Notes: a model not told the origin generated them from the sequence alone. Positions 8,204 through 18,070 are shown, numbered from the stretch's first letter. The stretch is DNA of 64,000 nt from a bacterium (GCA_030550015.1 JAUQQG010000117.1:1-64000); one strand, 5' to 3'. Numbers and translations are program-made.

Positions 8204-8743
8204 ATGAAAAACAAGGCATTGCGCATCCGCTACACAGTTACTCCCTGCCCCCTGGGCAACCTGCTCGTGGCCGCCACAGAGAAAGGGATCTGTTCCGTCA
8301 TGTTGGGGACCTCCCCAGCCGAGCTCGAGGCTTTGCTTGTGAAGGAGTACCCCCATGCCGAGTTCCATCGTGATCCAGCTGGTTTGGATCGATGGGTAAG
8401 GGTTCTGTTGAAGTATCTTAACGGCCAGCAGCGTGCTCTCGATCTCCCTCTAGATGTTCGAGGAACCGCCTTCCAGCAGAGGGTGTGGGAAGAGCTTCGG
8501 AGGATCCCTTATGGCAGTACCCGTACCTACAGCGACATTGCCCGTGCAGTAGGGAGACCCAAAGCGTCCCGGGCTGTTGCCCGGGCCTGTGCAACGAATC
8601 CCGTTGCCCTCCTTATCCCTTGTCACCGCGTAGTGCGGAAAGGTGGTGATCCCGGAGGCTTCGGATGGGGGGTGGAGCGCAAGCGTGCCTTGCTTGCCCT
8701 GGAACAGTCAGTCCTCCTGTCTTCTCCCGGATCCTCCTCATGA
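8204..8743 (+). CDS. ogt: Methylated-DNA--protein-cysteine methyltransferase
   Basis: Suicide repair protein that moves the methyl group from O6-methylguanine to its own Cys. The 179-residue product has the C-terminal DNA-binding domain (GTAFQQRVWEELRRIPYG), the Arg-finger region and the active-site motif IPCHRVV at about residue 139. Length and the missing Ada N-terminal domain fit Ogt/MGMT. ATG 8204 is preferred over 8174 because GGGAGAGGGAGAG directly precedes it and the family N-terminus begins here. The stop overlaps that of the convergent SDR gene by 6 bases. Confidence 0.95.
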   Translation: MKNKALRIRYTVTPCPLGNLLVAATEKGICSVMLGTSPAELEALLVKEYPHAEFHRDPAGLDRWVRVLLKYLNGQQRALDLPLDVRGTAFQQRVWEELRRIPYGSTRTYSDIARAVGRPKASRAVARACATNPVALLIPCHRVVRKGGDPGGFGWGVERKRALLALEQSVLLSSPGSSS

Positions 8744-9517
8744 GCTTGTGCGAGCCTTCTGGACGACGCGGGCCATTGATCTATCCACGAGAAAGGGGAG
8801 GAAGGTATTGAGAGCGACCGCCAGCCAATAGATACCGGGCAGGATTCGACGAGGCCGGGGGCGGTCGGCGAGACGGACAATTTCCTCTGCGACACGCTGG
8901 GGTGTTACACTCAGCCAGGGAGGAGAGGTGAGACCCAGATCCACGCGCCTCTCTCGGCCAAACTCTGTTCCCCCGACAACTCCCGGGGAGAGGACACAGA
9001 CATGGATCCCTAGGGGAAGGACCTCTCGCCGCACGGCCTCGCTGAATCCATCTAGCCCGAATTTGGTAGCACTGTAGACCGCTAGGGTGGGGGTACCGAT
9101 CCGGCCGGCGACGGAGGATACGTTGATGATCGTCCCGCGCCGGCGGGCGATCATGGCAGGGAGGACTGCCTTTGTCAACAAGATGGGGGCGATGAGGTTC
9201 ACTTCAATTTGCCTGCGGAGAGTCTCCTCAGAGGATCTGTCGAACCAGTTATGCTCCCCGAACCCTGCGTTGTTCACGAGGACATCAATCTGGCCATAGC
9301 AACGCAGAGTCTCCTCCACGACCCTCTTGATCTGTTCCGGCCGCGCGAGGTCAGCGGTTACCACAAGGCTCTCTGGCAACTCACGGGCAATCTGCTGGAG
9401 GCGGTCCACTCGGCGCGCGGTGAGGACGACGCGGTCCCCAGCGCGGGAGAAGGCCCTCGCAGTGGCCTCCCCGATCCCGCTCGACGCCCCTGTAACGATC
9501 ACAACCCTCCCGCTCAA
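8738..9517 (-). CDS. Short-chain dehydrogenase/reductase
   Basis: A 259-residue NAD(P)-dependent oxidoreductase with a Rossmann fold. Visible: the cofactor motif TGASSGIGEAT (residues 9-19), NNAG near 84, catalytic Ser in INVSSVAG near 135, and YSATK near 150 with catalytic Tyr and Lys. I choose the TTG at 9517-9515 because AGGAGGG lies 5 bases upstream and it overlaps the PPTase stop as TTGA; an ATG at 9565 would add 16 residues without homology. Two-gene operon with the PPTase. A C-terminal hydrophobic stretch (IYWLAVALNTFLPFLV) suggests membrane association. Substrate unknown. Confidence 0.9.
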   Translation of the reverse strand: MSGRVVIVTGASSGIGEATARAFSRAGDRVVLTARRVDRLQQIARELPESLVVTADLARPEQIKRVVEETLRCYGQIDVLVNNAGFGEHNWFDRSSEETLRRQIEVNLIAPILLTKAVLPAMIARRRGTIINVSSVAGRIGTPTLAVYSATKFGLDGFSEAVRREVLPLGIHVCVLSPGVVGGTEFGRERRVDLGLTSPPWLSVTPQRVAEEIVRLADRPRPRRILPGIYWLAVALNTFLPFLVDRSMARVVQKARTSS

Positions 9518-10335
9518 GGGTGCCCTCCTGCACGTGCTCCCTCCCCTGGGGAGACTCGGTTCCATCCCCCTGACCACTTCCAGTACCGCACCCTGAAACC
9601 GTGGCCTTCCACCACCAGGGATGCAATATAGCCGGGGACGGGGGTGAATTCCCAGAAGGTCCAACGCAAGAGTTCTTGTGGATCCCCTTCGACATCGACC
9701 AAGTGGGCAGGTTCCCCTTGGGCCAGCGAGACGGTGAAATGCCGAAATGAGGAGAAAAGCCCGACACCCCTCGCCTTGACGTACGCTTCCTTCCGTGTCC
9801 AGCACGTAAAGAATGCCTTCTTCCTGGCTCTCTCTGGGATTTCGTTCAGCATGGCCACCTCCCGGGGGGAGAAGAACCGGCGGGCGAGCTGTTCCACCGG
9901 GACCCCCTCACGAATGCGTTCAAGGTCAATCCCCACCGCCCGTCCTCTGGCCACAGCGTAAATGGCTACTCCATGGGAGTGGGAAAGGTTGAAACGGAGG
10001 CCGATGGAATTGAAAGGAGGTGCCAGCTCAGGTTTCCCATAAGGGTTATAGGAGAATCGCAATGCGCGAGGTTCGGCACCGATGTACCGGCTCAGGATCA
10101 TCCGGAGGATGGCACGGGCCACCTGAGCGCGGCCCCGATTGGGAGAGGATGAGAGACGGGCGACCTGTTCGCATTCAATGGGACCTAAGGCTTGGTAGAA
10201 GTGGTTCAGATCTCCTGGTGAAAGGTTGAGCGAGGCGCGCCAGACATGGACCTCCTCCTGTGGGAGGACGAGATCCGGTGGAGCCTGAGACCATATGGCC
10301 TGCGAGGAAGGACGGGGGCCGCCCAAGGAAATCAC
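9514..10335 (-). CDS. 4'-phosphopantetheinyl transferase (Sfp type)
   Basis: Transfers phosphopantetheine from CoA to a carrier-protein serine. The Sfp hallmarks are present: RFNLSHSHG, VGIDLERIR with the Mg-binding Asp and Glu, and FFTCWTRKEAYVKA, the WxxKEAxxK signature. At about 270 residues it matches Sfp rather than the short AcpS. Start is uncertain: GTG 10335 opens the frame, while TTG 10326 sits 6 bases after GAGGTG and may be the true start. No carrier-protein, PKS or NRPS gene is nearby, so it may be the general cellular PPTase. Operon with the SDR. Confidence 0.92.
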   Translation of the reverse strand: MISLGGPRPSSQAIWSQAPPDLVLPQEEVHVWRASLNLSPGDLNHFYQALGPIECEQVARLSSSPNRGRAQVARAILRMILSRYIGAEPRALRFSYNPYGKPELAPPFNSIGLRFNLSHSHGVAIYAVARGRAVGIDLERIREGVPVEQLARRFFSPREVAMLNEIPERARKKAFFTCWTRKEAYVKARGVGLFSSFRHFTVSLAQGEPAHLVDVEGDPQELLRWTFWEFTPVPGYIASLVVEGHGFRVRYWKWSGGWNRVSPGEGARAGGHP

Positions 10336-10436
10336 CTCGGTCCCATCTTATCCTCAGTTTCACCATCACGCAAGAAGATCTAGGAGGTTTTTCGGGGCTC
10401 TCTCAAGAAAAAATCAGACATCTACAGGAGGTACTG

Positions 10437-12209
10437 ATGGTTGTCCGGAGTCTTGTCAAACCGAGTACGTACTTTGATTCGGTGACCTTGATGCTCGTGC
10501 AGCGGGAGGTGCGCGAGCTCCCCGGGGTGCACGAGGCAGGGGTGGTCATGGGGACTGAGGTGAATAAGCAGCTGCTCCGGGATGCTGGTTTGCTCCTCCC
10601 GGAGGCAGAAGCCGCCAAGCCGGATGATTTGATTCTCGTTGTGCGCGCGGAGAGCGAGGAAGCAGCAGCTCGTGCGCTGGCACATGCAGAGGAATTGCTC
10701 CTAGAGCGCCACCGGGCTCCCCTCCTCCCCACAGAGGCCTATCGTCCCAAAACCCTCTCCTCTGCTCTGCGCATGTTGGAAGGGGCAAATCTGGCGCTCA
10801 TCTCGGTCCCTGGGCGTTTCGCTGGGGGCGTGGCACGGGATGCGCTCCAGGCAGGGCTCCACGTGATGCTCTTCAGCGATAACGTTCCAATGGAGGAGGA
10901 AATCGAGCTGAAACGCCTTGCCGCCTCCCAGGGACTCCTCCTCATGGGGCCAGACTGCGGCACGGCAATCCTCGGGGGAGCAGCGCTTGGTTTTGCCAAC
11001 CGCGTACGCCGTGGGTCCATTGGCATCGTTGGTGCAGCAGGAACTGGGATCCAGGAGGTAGCCTCCCTGATCCATCACGCTGGGGCAGGCATCTCCCATG
11101 CCATTGGGACCGGGGGGCGGGATCTCAGCACGGCGGTTGGGGGTGTGACGGCGATGCAAGCGTTGACCGCTCTCGCGGCGGATCCTAGCACCCGTGTCAT
11201 TGTGTTCCTCTCCAAACCCCCCGCCCCTGAGGTCGCGGGAAGGATCCTGCACCTTGCCCGCACCATTCCAAAACCCGTGGTGGTGGATTTTATCGGAGCC
11301 CGGATTCCAGCGGAGGAAGGCCTCTATGGGGCGGAGACTCTAGAGGATGCTGCTCGGATTGCAGTGGAGCTTGCTACAGGATCGTCCCCGCGCTGGCCTG
11401 AGTGGATTGCCCTTCCTGCCCAGGAAGCTACCCGCCTCGCCCCTTCACAGAAATATGTGCGAGGACTGTATAGTGGAGGCACCCTCTGCTACGAGGCCCT
11501 TGTGCTCCTCGAGCAATACGTCGGCCCTGTCTTCTCCAACACACCCCTCGACCCCCTTATGAGGCTGGAGTCTCCCCACCACAGCCGGGACCACACCGTA
11601 ATCGATATGGGCAGCGATGAGTTCACCGTGGGCCGGCTTCACCCCATGCTCGACCCGGAGCTCCGGATCCAGAGGTTGCTCCGGGAGGCAGAGGACCCGC
11701 AGGTTGCGGTGATCCTCCTGGACGTTGTGCTCGGGTACGGTGCCCACCCCGACCCAGCCAGGGATCTCGCCCCTGCCATCCGGGAAGCCCGCGCCCGCGC
11801 GCAGGCCCGAGGCCGGTGGCTCCCTGTGGTGGTTCCGGTTGTGGGGACCGATGAGGATCCACAAGGGTACCAATCTCAGGTTCAGATGTTGGTCGAAGCG
11901 GGAGCGTTGGTGCAGCGCAGCAATGCCCAGGCAGTGCGGCTGGCGGGTTTGATTGCGGAAGCAGCGGGGAGTAGGGGGAGTCCGCGCCTCCTCGCCGAGA
12001 TGCCCGTAACCCCAATGGAGGAACCACCCCCGGATGTCAGGAGAATTCTTCCCCTACTCGCTTCCTCGCCCCGCGTGGTCAACGTGGGCCTCGAGGGCTT
12101 CACCCAAAGCCTTGTCTCACAGGGTGTTCCAGTCATCCACATGGACTGGCGGCCACCGGCCGGCGGCAAGAAAGAGCTGATCGATCTGCTCGATAAATTA
12201 AACGCGTAA
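10437..12209 (+). CDS. fdrA: FdrA/AllF subunit of oxamate-type carbamoyltransferase
   Basis: A 590-residue FdrA-family protein with a succinyl-CoA-synthetase-alpha-like layout: GPDCGTAILGG and IGIVGAAGTGIQEV near residues 175-205, ligase-like domain after about 320 (IDMGSDEFTVGRLHPM). In E. coli, FdrA (AllF) with AllG and AllH makes oxamic transcarbamylase, which releases carbamoyl phosphate in anaerobic allantoin use. Here allG follows at 20 bases and allH sits in the facing operon. ATG 10437 follows CAGGAGGTACTG. The promoter must lie in the 100-base gap shared with the divergent PPTase. The substrate here could be a carbamoyl compound other than oxamate. Confidence 0.92.
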   Translation: MVVRSLVKPSTYFDSVTLMLVQREVRELPGVHEAGVVMGTEVNKQLLRDAGLLLPEAEAAKPDDLILVVRAESEEAAARALAHAEELLLERHRAPLLPTEAYRPKTLSSALRMLEGANLALISVPGRFAGGVARDALQAGLHVMLFSDNVPMEEEIELKRLAASQGLLLMGPDCGTAILGGAALGFANRVRRGSIGIVGAAGTGIQEVASLIHHAGAGISHAIGTGGRDLSTAVGGVTAMQALTALAADPSTRVIVFLSKPPAPEVAGRILHLARTIPKPVVVDFIGARIPAEEGLYGAETLEDAARIAVELATGSSPRWPEWIALPAQEATRLAPSQKYVRGLYSGGTLCYEALVLLEQYVGPVFSNTPLDPLMRLESPHHSRDHTVIDMGSDEFTVGRLHPMLDPELRIQRLLREAEDPQVAVILLDVVLGYGAHPDPARDLAPAIREARARAQARGRWLPVVVPVVGTDEDPQGYQSQVQMLVEAGALVQRSNAQAVRLAGLIAEAAGSRGSPRLLAEMPVTPMEEPPPDVRRILPLLASSPRVVNVGLEGFTQSLVSQGVPVIHMDWRPPAGGKKELIDLLDKLNA

Positions 12210-12229
12210 GTCAGGGGGAGGGAGTGTGC

Positions 12230-13474
12230 GTGGATATTGACCAAGCAAACCAGCTCGCCGTCGAACGGATCCTCCAGAGCCAGCCTGTGCTCATTGGCGT
12301 TGCCCGTGCAGGAGAGGTCATTCCAGGGATGCACAAGAACTTGATCCTCCATGCGGGCCCGCCGATCGATTGGCCCCGCATGTCGGGACCTCTCCGGGGC
12401 GCGGTGATTGGGGGACTGATCTTTGAGGGCCTTGCCCGGGACGAACGCGAGGCGGTTGCGCTGATCGAGAGGGGAGAGGTTACATTCGCCCCCTGCCACC
12501 ACCATCAGGCGGTCGGGCCCATGGCTGGTGTGACAACCGCATCAATGCCGGTGTACATCGTCGAGAACAAGACCTTTGGAAACTGCGCGTTCTCTGGTCT
12601 CAATGAGGGGTATGGGAAGGTGCTGCGGTACGGGGCGTACAGCGAGGATGTCCTCGCCAGGTTACGCTGGTTGCGCGATGTCTGCGCTCCCATCCTGGGG
12701 AAGGCGCTGGAGCTCGCCGGTGGGGTCGACATGAAAACCTTGATCGCCCAGCAACTCCAGATGGGCGATGAAGGTCACAACCGCAACAAAGCTGGATCGA
12801 GTCTCTTTGCCCGCCTCCTTGCCCCACACATCGTTCGTACCGGAGCGAAGACCGAGGATGTGGCGGCTGTGCTCACCTACCTGGCAGAGAACGACCTTGC
12901 CGTCCTCAACCCTGTCATGGCTGCCTGCAAGGCCACCATGGATGCAGCCCACGGGATTGAGGGGAGCACGGTGGTTACGTGCATGGCCCGCAACGGCACC
13001 GACTTCGGGATCCGGGTGAGCGGGCTGGGGGACACTTGGTTTACGGCCCCCGCCGAGATCCCCGTGGGGTTGTTCTTCCCTGGTTTCCGCCAGGAGGATG
13101 CGAATCCTGACATTGGGGACAGCACCATCACCGAGACCGCCGGCATCGGTGCGTTTGCTATGGCTGCCGCCCCGGCCATCGTGAAGTTCGTGGGAGGCAC
13201 CCCTCAGATGGCCCTGGAGTCCACCCTGGAGATGTACGAGATCACCGTGGCCGAGAACCCTCATTTTACCATACCTCAGCTGGACTTCCGGGGGACGCCC
13301 ACAGGGATCGACATCCGGAAGGTCGTCAAGACCGGGATCACCCCTCGGGTGAATACGGGGATTGCGCACCGCCAGCCTGGAATCGGGCAGATCGGGGCCG
13401 GGCTGGTACGTCCACCTATGGTCTGTTTCGAGGAGGCGTTGAGAGCATTCGCCGCCCGCATTGCAATGGGATGA
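12230..13474 (+). CDS. allG: DUF1116/AllG subunit of oxamate-type carbamoyltransferase
   Basis: A 414-residue DUF1116 protein (YlbE/AllG in E. coli). Typical stretches are GAVIGGLIFEGLA near residue 65, CHHHQAVGPMAGV near 93, MGDEGHNRNKAG near 182, and VTCMARNGTDFGIR near 248. Of two nearby GTG codons I take 12230, which lies 6 bases after GGGAGGGA; 12224 abuts it. Works with FdrA and the DUF2877 protein. A carbamate kinase, which would turn the carbamoyl phosphate into ATP, is not in the window. Confidence 0.92.
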   Translation: MDIDQANQLAVERILQSQPVLIGVARAGEVIPGMHKNLILHAGPPIDWPRMSGPLRGAVIGGLIFEGLARDEREAVALIERGEVTFAPCHHHQAVGPMAGVTTASMPVYIVENKTFGNCAFSGLNEGYGKVLRYGAYSEDVLARLRWLRDVCAPILGKALELAGGVDMKTLIAQQLQMGDEGHNRNKAGSSLFARLLAPHIVRTGAKTEDVAAVLTYLAENDLAVLNPVMAACKATMDAAHGIEGSTVVTCMARNGTDFGIRVSGLGDTWFTAPAEIPVGLFFPGFRQEDANPDIGDSTITETAGIGAFAMAAAPAIVKFVGGTPQMALESTLEMYEITVAENPHFTIPQLDFRGTPTGIDIRKVVKTGITPRVNTGIAHRQPGIGQIGAGLVRPPMVCFEEALRAFAARIAMG

Positions 13475-13573
13475 TGGGGGAGGAGCCCCAGCAAGTTCTC
13501 GTTTGCGCAAGATTTCGCCGGGACTCTGTTCTGAGGGTGCTAGACTCATCAACAAAAGGAAAGGAGGGAGAAG

Positions 13574-14410
13574 ATGGCCATGAAACCATTCGACATGAGC
13601 AAGTGCCGTGTCCTAGACCTTTCCCAGAATTTCAGCATCGATTCGCCCCCATTTGCGTTCTACGAGGGCCCGAAGATCACCTGGGTCAAGAAAATCGCCT
13701 TTGAAGGGGTGAATGCCCAGCACATCTCCACCACCAACCACATCGCCACACACCTGGACTCGCCACTTCACTTCTACGACCCGGGTCCCGACATCTCCGG
13801 GATCCCCATTGAGCATCTCGTCGGCCCGGCCTGTATTGTGGACCTCCAACAGTTCGGGATTGGGGACTACGATATCTACGGACCCGAGCACTTCGAGCAG
13901 TGGGAGAAGAAGTACAACATCAAGATCGAGCCGGGGGACATCCTGGTGATTCACACAGGCTACCATGCCTATTACAACGAGGATTGGTCGCCGCATACCC
14001 GGGAGGTTCATAAGGACGCCCGCCCAGATCTTCCTAGGGCGTTCTTGCGACACCCTGGCCCTCGCGCGGAGTTCTGTGAGTGGGTCCTAGACCGGGGCAT
14101 TCGTTGGTTGGCCATCGATGCCATCAGCACGGACCACCCCTTCAACACGAAGGTCCGCACGGCCCGGCCGGACCTCATCCCTGAAGTGGAGAAGAAAATC
14201 GGGATGTCCATCGATGAGGCCTTCCCGTGGCCCCGCGACTACCAGGCGACCCATACCATGCTCTTCCCCAAGGGTGTCTTCCATGTGGAGAATGTGGGAG
14301 GGCACATCGATCTTATCCTGAATCAAAAGGTGTGGGTGGGCTGTTTCCCCTTCCGCTTCAAGGGAGGAGAGGCTGCGTTCTGCCGGTTCGTGGCCTTCGT
14401 GGAGGCGTAG
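13574..14410 (+). CDS. Cyclase family protein (KynB-like metal-dependent hydrolase)
   Basis: A 278-residue member of the cyclase/kynurenine-formamidase fold. The metal-binding motif HxxTHxDxPxH appears as NHIATHLDSPLHF (residues 54-66). Relatives hydrolyse amide, formamide or isatin-type ring bonds with Mn or Zn. Strong Shine-Dalgarno (AAAGGAGGGAGAAG) before ATG 13574. Third gene of the plus-strand operon, ending 8 bases before the convergent permease gene. In this setting it may open a ring or hydrolyse an N-acyl intermediate before the carbamoyltransferase step; inferred from context. Confidence 0.9.
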   Translation: MAMKPFDMSKCRVLDLSQNFSIDSPPFAFYEGPKITWVKKIAFEGVNAQHISTTNHIATHLDSPLHFYDPGPDISGIPIEHLVGPACIVDLQQFGIGDYDIYGPEHFEQWEKKYNIKIEPGDILVIHTGYHAYYNEDWSPHTREVHKDARPDLPRAFLRHPGPRAEFCEWVLDRGIRWLAIDAISTDHPFNTKVRTARPDLIPEVEKKIGMSIDEAFPWPRDYQATHTMLFPKGVFHVENVGGHIDLILNQKVWVGCFPFRFKGGEAAFCRFVAFVEA

Positions 14411-14417
14411 AGGGGAC

Positions 14418-15302
14418 TTACTCCTTTGCGTAGGGCTGGCCCAGCGCTTCGGGTTTTGCCAGGCCCCAACGGGTCCGGAACCACGGGGTGGAGATGAGGG
14501 CGAGGATGACGATGGTCGTCGCAAAGGGTACTGCCCTCCACACGTAGCGGGAGAGGATCCCTGGCAAGAGGAGCTCTGGGCTGAGAGAGAGCTGCCACGT
14601 CATCCCAAAGAGGAGGGCGCCCACGAGAAGGATCCAGGGGTTCCACATGGAGAAGAACACCAGGGCCAGGCTCACAAACCCCCAGCCCATGAGGAAGTTG
14701 TAGTTCCATACGGGGTTGTAGGAGAGCGTGTAGGTTGCGCCCGAGAGGCCTGCGAGCATGCCACCGAGGACGACGCAGAGGTACCTGGTGATTGCGACGT
14801 TGATCCCAGAGGCCTCTGCAGCCGCTGGGTTCTCTCCCACGGACCGGATCGCGAGTCCCAGGCCGGTGTGGTAGAGCAAGAGCCAGACCGCGACGACCAA
14901 GGCGAAGGCGAGGTAGACGAACGGGGAAAGCCCGAAGATCGAGGGGATGCGCGGCATCCCCAAGGGCCCGGTGTAGGGGTTGCCAATGTATGTGGTCAGG
15001 CCGAAACTTAGGATCCACAACCCCATCCCGCTCACCACCTGGTCTCCCCGCATTGTGATGGAGAAGAACCCGTGGGCAAGGCCGAGGAGACCACCGATGG
15101 CGAGACCGGCGAGGAACCCCAACCCGTAACTGCCCGTCGTCTGCGCGGCGATGAAGGCGAGGGTTCCCCCAAACAGCATCAGGCCCTCTAGCCCCACGTT
15201 CAGGATGCCCGAGCGCTGATTAAGGAGTTCACCCAGGGCAGCGAGCAGGAAGATCGTCGAGGCTTCCAGGCTGCGGACAAGCAGCTCCCACATGGAGGTC
15301 AC
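14418..15302 (-). CDS. BMP-type ABC importer permease 2 (NupQ-like)
   Basis: A 294-residue integral membrane permease with about eight hydrophobic segments and the conserved loop SVGENPAAAEASGINV, typical of the RbsC/NupQ class that partners BMP-family binding proteins. The ATG overlaps the stop of the first permease (ATGA). Last gene of the long minus-strand operon. Related systems import nucleosides or nucleobases (guanosine, uridine, adenosine), so a nucleobase-like substrate is the leading guess. Confidence 0.92.
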   Translation of the reverse strand: MTSMWELLVRSLEASTIFLLAALGELLNQRSGILNVGLEGLMLFGGTLAFIAAQTTGSYGLGFLAGLAIGGLLGLAHGFFSITMRGDQVVSGMGLWILSFGLTTYIGNPYTGPLGMPRIPSIFGLSPFVYLAFALVVAVWLLLYHTGLGLAIRSVGENPAAAEASGINVAITRYLCVVLGGMLAGLSGATYTLSYNPVWNYNFLMGWGFVSLALVFFSMWNPWILLVGALLFGMTWQLSLSPELLLPGILSRYVWRAVPFATTIVILALISTPWFRTRWGLAKPEALGQPYAKE

Positions 15303-16444
15303 CTCTCTGGAATCCCCGCGGAGACACGGGGTACTTCCTCGGTTGCTACCGGTCGCCAGACGATACGGAACTGGTAAAGGAAGTGAGAGGCAACAAAGGT
15401 CATCATGAGGAGCCCTAAGAGGGCGTAGTCAACCCCAAAGGGGAGATGGAACTGCCCCTGGGCGAATCGGGCCCCTAGGGAGAGACCGGCAAAGAGGAGG
15501 GCAATGGGGACGGCCCCGAGAGCGGTCCCGCGCGCGATGAGGCCGCAAATGATCCCGTAGAATGCGAGGTCTCCGTAGAAGCCGTAGTTTCCGGGGATCT
15601 TGTAGACGCCTGGCACAGCGGCGAAATAGTGGTATCCGGCGAGGCCTGCGAACGCGCCGCCAAGGAGGAAGACCAGCAGGGAGATGGCCACAGGGTTGAT
15701 GCCAGCATAGCGGGCAGCGGCTGGGTTGAGGCCGAAGACACGGATCCTGTAACCCAGAGTTGTCTTCACAAAGAGGAAGTCAAGGAGCCCTGCCGCAACG
15801 AGGGCGAGCAGAGCGGTGAAGGGCACACCACGTATAAGCGGGGCGTACAGAGAAGGGGGGAGGTTGAAGCTCTCCCCTTCGCCTGTGGCGCTCATGAAGG
15901 GGCCTCCCTCTTTGATCATGTAGGCCACAAGCCAGAAAAGGATAGAATTCAGCATCATCGTGACGAGAATCTCGTTGACGTGGAGCTTAGCGCGGAGGAT
16001 CCCTGCAAATCCAGCAAGCGCAGCACCAGCGAGGGAAGCCCCCACGACCATGAGGAGGATGATCAGCCCGGGATGGAAGGGTGGATGGGAGAGCTCGCTC
16101 ATCCGGAGCGCATAGGGAACCGCGAACGCCGCAAGGGCGCCCACGTAGACTTGGCCAGGCAGGCCAATGTTCCACAAGCCCGCACGCATAGGTACAAGGA
16201 AGGCGAAGGTACATAGCCAGAGGAAGATGGCACGGTGGATAGTGGCTTGGAGCCCATAGGGGTTGGCGAAGGCGTAGGAGAAGACGGCGCGGTAAGCTGA
16301 GAGGAAACCAGTCTCAGCAGGGAGGAAGAGGAAGCTCGAAAGGGCTAAAGCCAGGAGGATGGCCGGGAACGCAGTCAAAGCCGTATGCAGAGCAGGACGC
16401 GTGGGCCTCGCTTCTAGGGTGAGCTCGTACCGGCCGATCCTCAC
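15299..16444 (-). CDS. BMP-type ABC importer permease 1 (NupP-like)
   Basis: A 381-residue membrane permease with about ten hydrophobic segments. The exchange loop FGLNPAAARYAGINPV corresponds to the GxN..AA.yaGI motif of NupP-like permeases and would contact the ATPase. Start codon overlaps the ATPase stop (4 bases), so translation is coupled. Forms the channel with the following permease. Confidence 0.92.
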   Translation of the reverse strand: MRIGRYELTLEARPTRPALHTALTAFPAILLALALSSFLFLPAETGFLSAYRAVFSYAFANPYGLQATIHRAIFLWLCTFAFLVPMRAGLWNIGLPGQVYVGALAAFAVPYALRMSELSHPPFHPGLIILLMVVGASLAGAALAGFAGILRAKLHVNEILVTMMLNSILFWLVAYMIKEGGPFMSATGEGESFNLPPSLYAPLIRGVPFTALLALVAAGLLDFLFVKTTLGYRIRVFGLNPAAARYAGINPVAISLLVFLLGGAFAGLAGYHYFAAVPGVYKIPGNYGFYGDLAFYGIICGLIARGTALGAVPIALLFAGLSLGARFAQGQFHLPFGVDYALLGLLMMTFVASHFLYQFRIVWRPVATEEVPRVSAGIPER

Positions 16445-18027
16445 GACACTCCAGCCTCCTCCCGCCGAAGGCCGGCCATCATCGCGCCCACGGTCTCCGC
16501 GTCAGCACCCTCTCGAGGGAGGATGGCAACGAACCGGCCTTCGTAGATCGGCGCGACCCAGTCGCTCAGGGAGAGGATCTCATCCAGGTCCTCGGAGATG
16601 AGCAGGACAGCGGCACCCCCAGCCTTCGCTTCAAGGAGCTTCCCTCGGAGGAAGGCTGTGGCCTCCACATCCAGCCCCTGGGTTGGGAGGTGGGCGATAA
16701 GGAGCTTTGGCTTTCGGGCGAGAACCCGGCCCACGATGAGTTTTTGCAAGTTGCCTCCGGAGAGGTGGCGAGCCTGGGCATACAGGTGGGGAGCCTTGAC
16801 CCTGTAGTGGGAGAGGATGTGCCGGGTCACCTTTTCCAACCCCGGATGATTGAACAACCCTCGCCGGGAGAACAGGGGGTCAAAGTGAAAGTTCAAGGCA
16901 GCGTTCTCCACGAGCGTGAGGGTTGCGACAGAGGCTATCTCGTACCGTTCCGCAGGGATATAGCCAATGCCCATACGCCATCGGTCAAGAGGCGAAAGCC
17001 AGGTTACGTCCCGGCCATCGAAGAGGACCCTGCCAGATGCCGGAGGACGCAAGCCGGCCAGGACCTGGACGAGTTCCTCTTGACCATTCCCCGTGACGCC
17101 GGCGATTCCCAGGATTTCTCCCTCGTGGAGGGAAAAGGTGACCCCCCGGAGGGAGAGTACCCCCTTGTCGTTATAAGCGGAAAGGTGTTCCACACGGAGG
17201 AGAGGCCTGCCTTTCTCCACAAGCAGGTCTGAAATCGAGTAGGAGGAGATGTCCTGGCCAATCATGTGCTGGACGAGGAGTTGCTCTGTGGCCTCACAGG
17301 TTCGGAGACGCGCTACGACCGTTCCCGACCTCAACACTGTGACCGTGTGGCTGATGGCTGTGACAATGGGGAGCTTGTGGGTGACAAGGATCACCGTGAC
17401 CCCGTGGTCTTGGACAAGGGCTTGAAGGCTAGCCATGAGCGTTTTGACCTCTGGCGGGGTGAGCACAGAGGTTGGCTCGTCCAGGATCAGGATCTTCGCG
17501 CCGCCGTAGAGGGCTTTCAGGATCTCCACCCACTGCTTCTCCCCCTCAGAGAGCTGCCATACCTTAGCCCCGAGATCCACGGTGAAGCCGTAGCGGTGAC
17601 AGAGTTCTTCTACCTCTCGCCGGATGGTCCGGAGGTTGAGAAATCCGCGCGTACCTGGATGCCCGAGGAGGATGTTCTCGAGCACCGAATGCGCCGAGAC
17701 AAGCTTACGAGTCTGGTGGACCATGCTGATCCCCATGGCTAGGGCATCATGAGGAGACCTGAAGTGGACCCGCTGGCCCCTGAAGTAGAGTTGCCCCTCA
17801 TCAGGCTGGAGGAGGCCGAACAAGATGTTCATGAGGGTGGTCTTCCCGGCACCGTTCTGGCCAAGGACCGCGTGGATCTCTCCTGCCTTCACATCGAGAT
17901 CTACCCGATGGAGGGCGAGCACGCCAGGGAACCGTTTGGTAATCCCCCGTGCGGCGAGAAGAGGCTCTTCGGGTTCTGGGTGGGTGAAAGGGAACCTCAC
18001 CACAAAAGTATACCTCCACTCCGTCAT
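16441..18027 (-). CDS. BMP-type ABC importer ATP-binding protein, double NBD (NupO-like)
   Basis: A 528-residue fused ATPase with two nucleotide-binding domains. Domain 1 has an intact Walker A (GQNGAGKTT, near residue 55), signature LSEGEKQW and Walker B ILILDEPTSVL. Domain 2 has a degenerate Walker A (GVTGNGQE) and Walker B (LLIAHLPTQGLD), normal for this sugar/nucleoside class in which only one site turns over. ATG 18027 is used; a GTG ten codons in is possible. Separated from the binding-protein gene by 149 bases holding a strong hairpin. Confidence 0.93.
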   Translation of the reverse strand: MTEWRYTFVVRFPFTHPEPEEPLLAARGITKRFPGVLALHRVDLDVKAGEIHAVLGQNGAGKTTLMNILFGLLQPDEGQLYFRGQRVHFRSPHDALAMGISMVHQTRKLVSAHSVLENILLGHPGTRGFLNLRTIRREVEELCHRYGFTVDLGAKVWQLSEGEKQWVEILKALYGGAKILILDEPTSVLTPPEVKTLMASLQALVQDHGVTVILVTHKLPIVTAISHTVTVLRSGTVVARLRTCEATEQLLVQHMIGQDISSYSISDLLVEKGRPLLRVEHLSAYNDKGVLSLRGVTFSLHEGEILGIAGVTGNGQEELVQVLAGLRPPASGRVLFDGRDVTWLSPLDRWRMGIGYIPAERYEIASVATLTLVENAALNFHFDPLFSRRGLFNHPGLEKVTRHILSHYRVKAPHLYAQARHLSGGNLQKLIVGRVLARKPKLLIAHLPTQGLDVEATAFLRGKLLEAKAGGAAVLLISEDLDEILSLSDWVAPIYEGRFVAILPREGADAETVGAMMAGLRREEAGVS

Positions 18028-18070
18028 TCAAGGCGGAGAGGCCGTAGACGGAGAAGTTACAAGAGGGAGG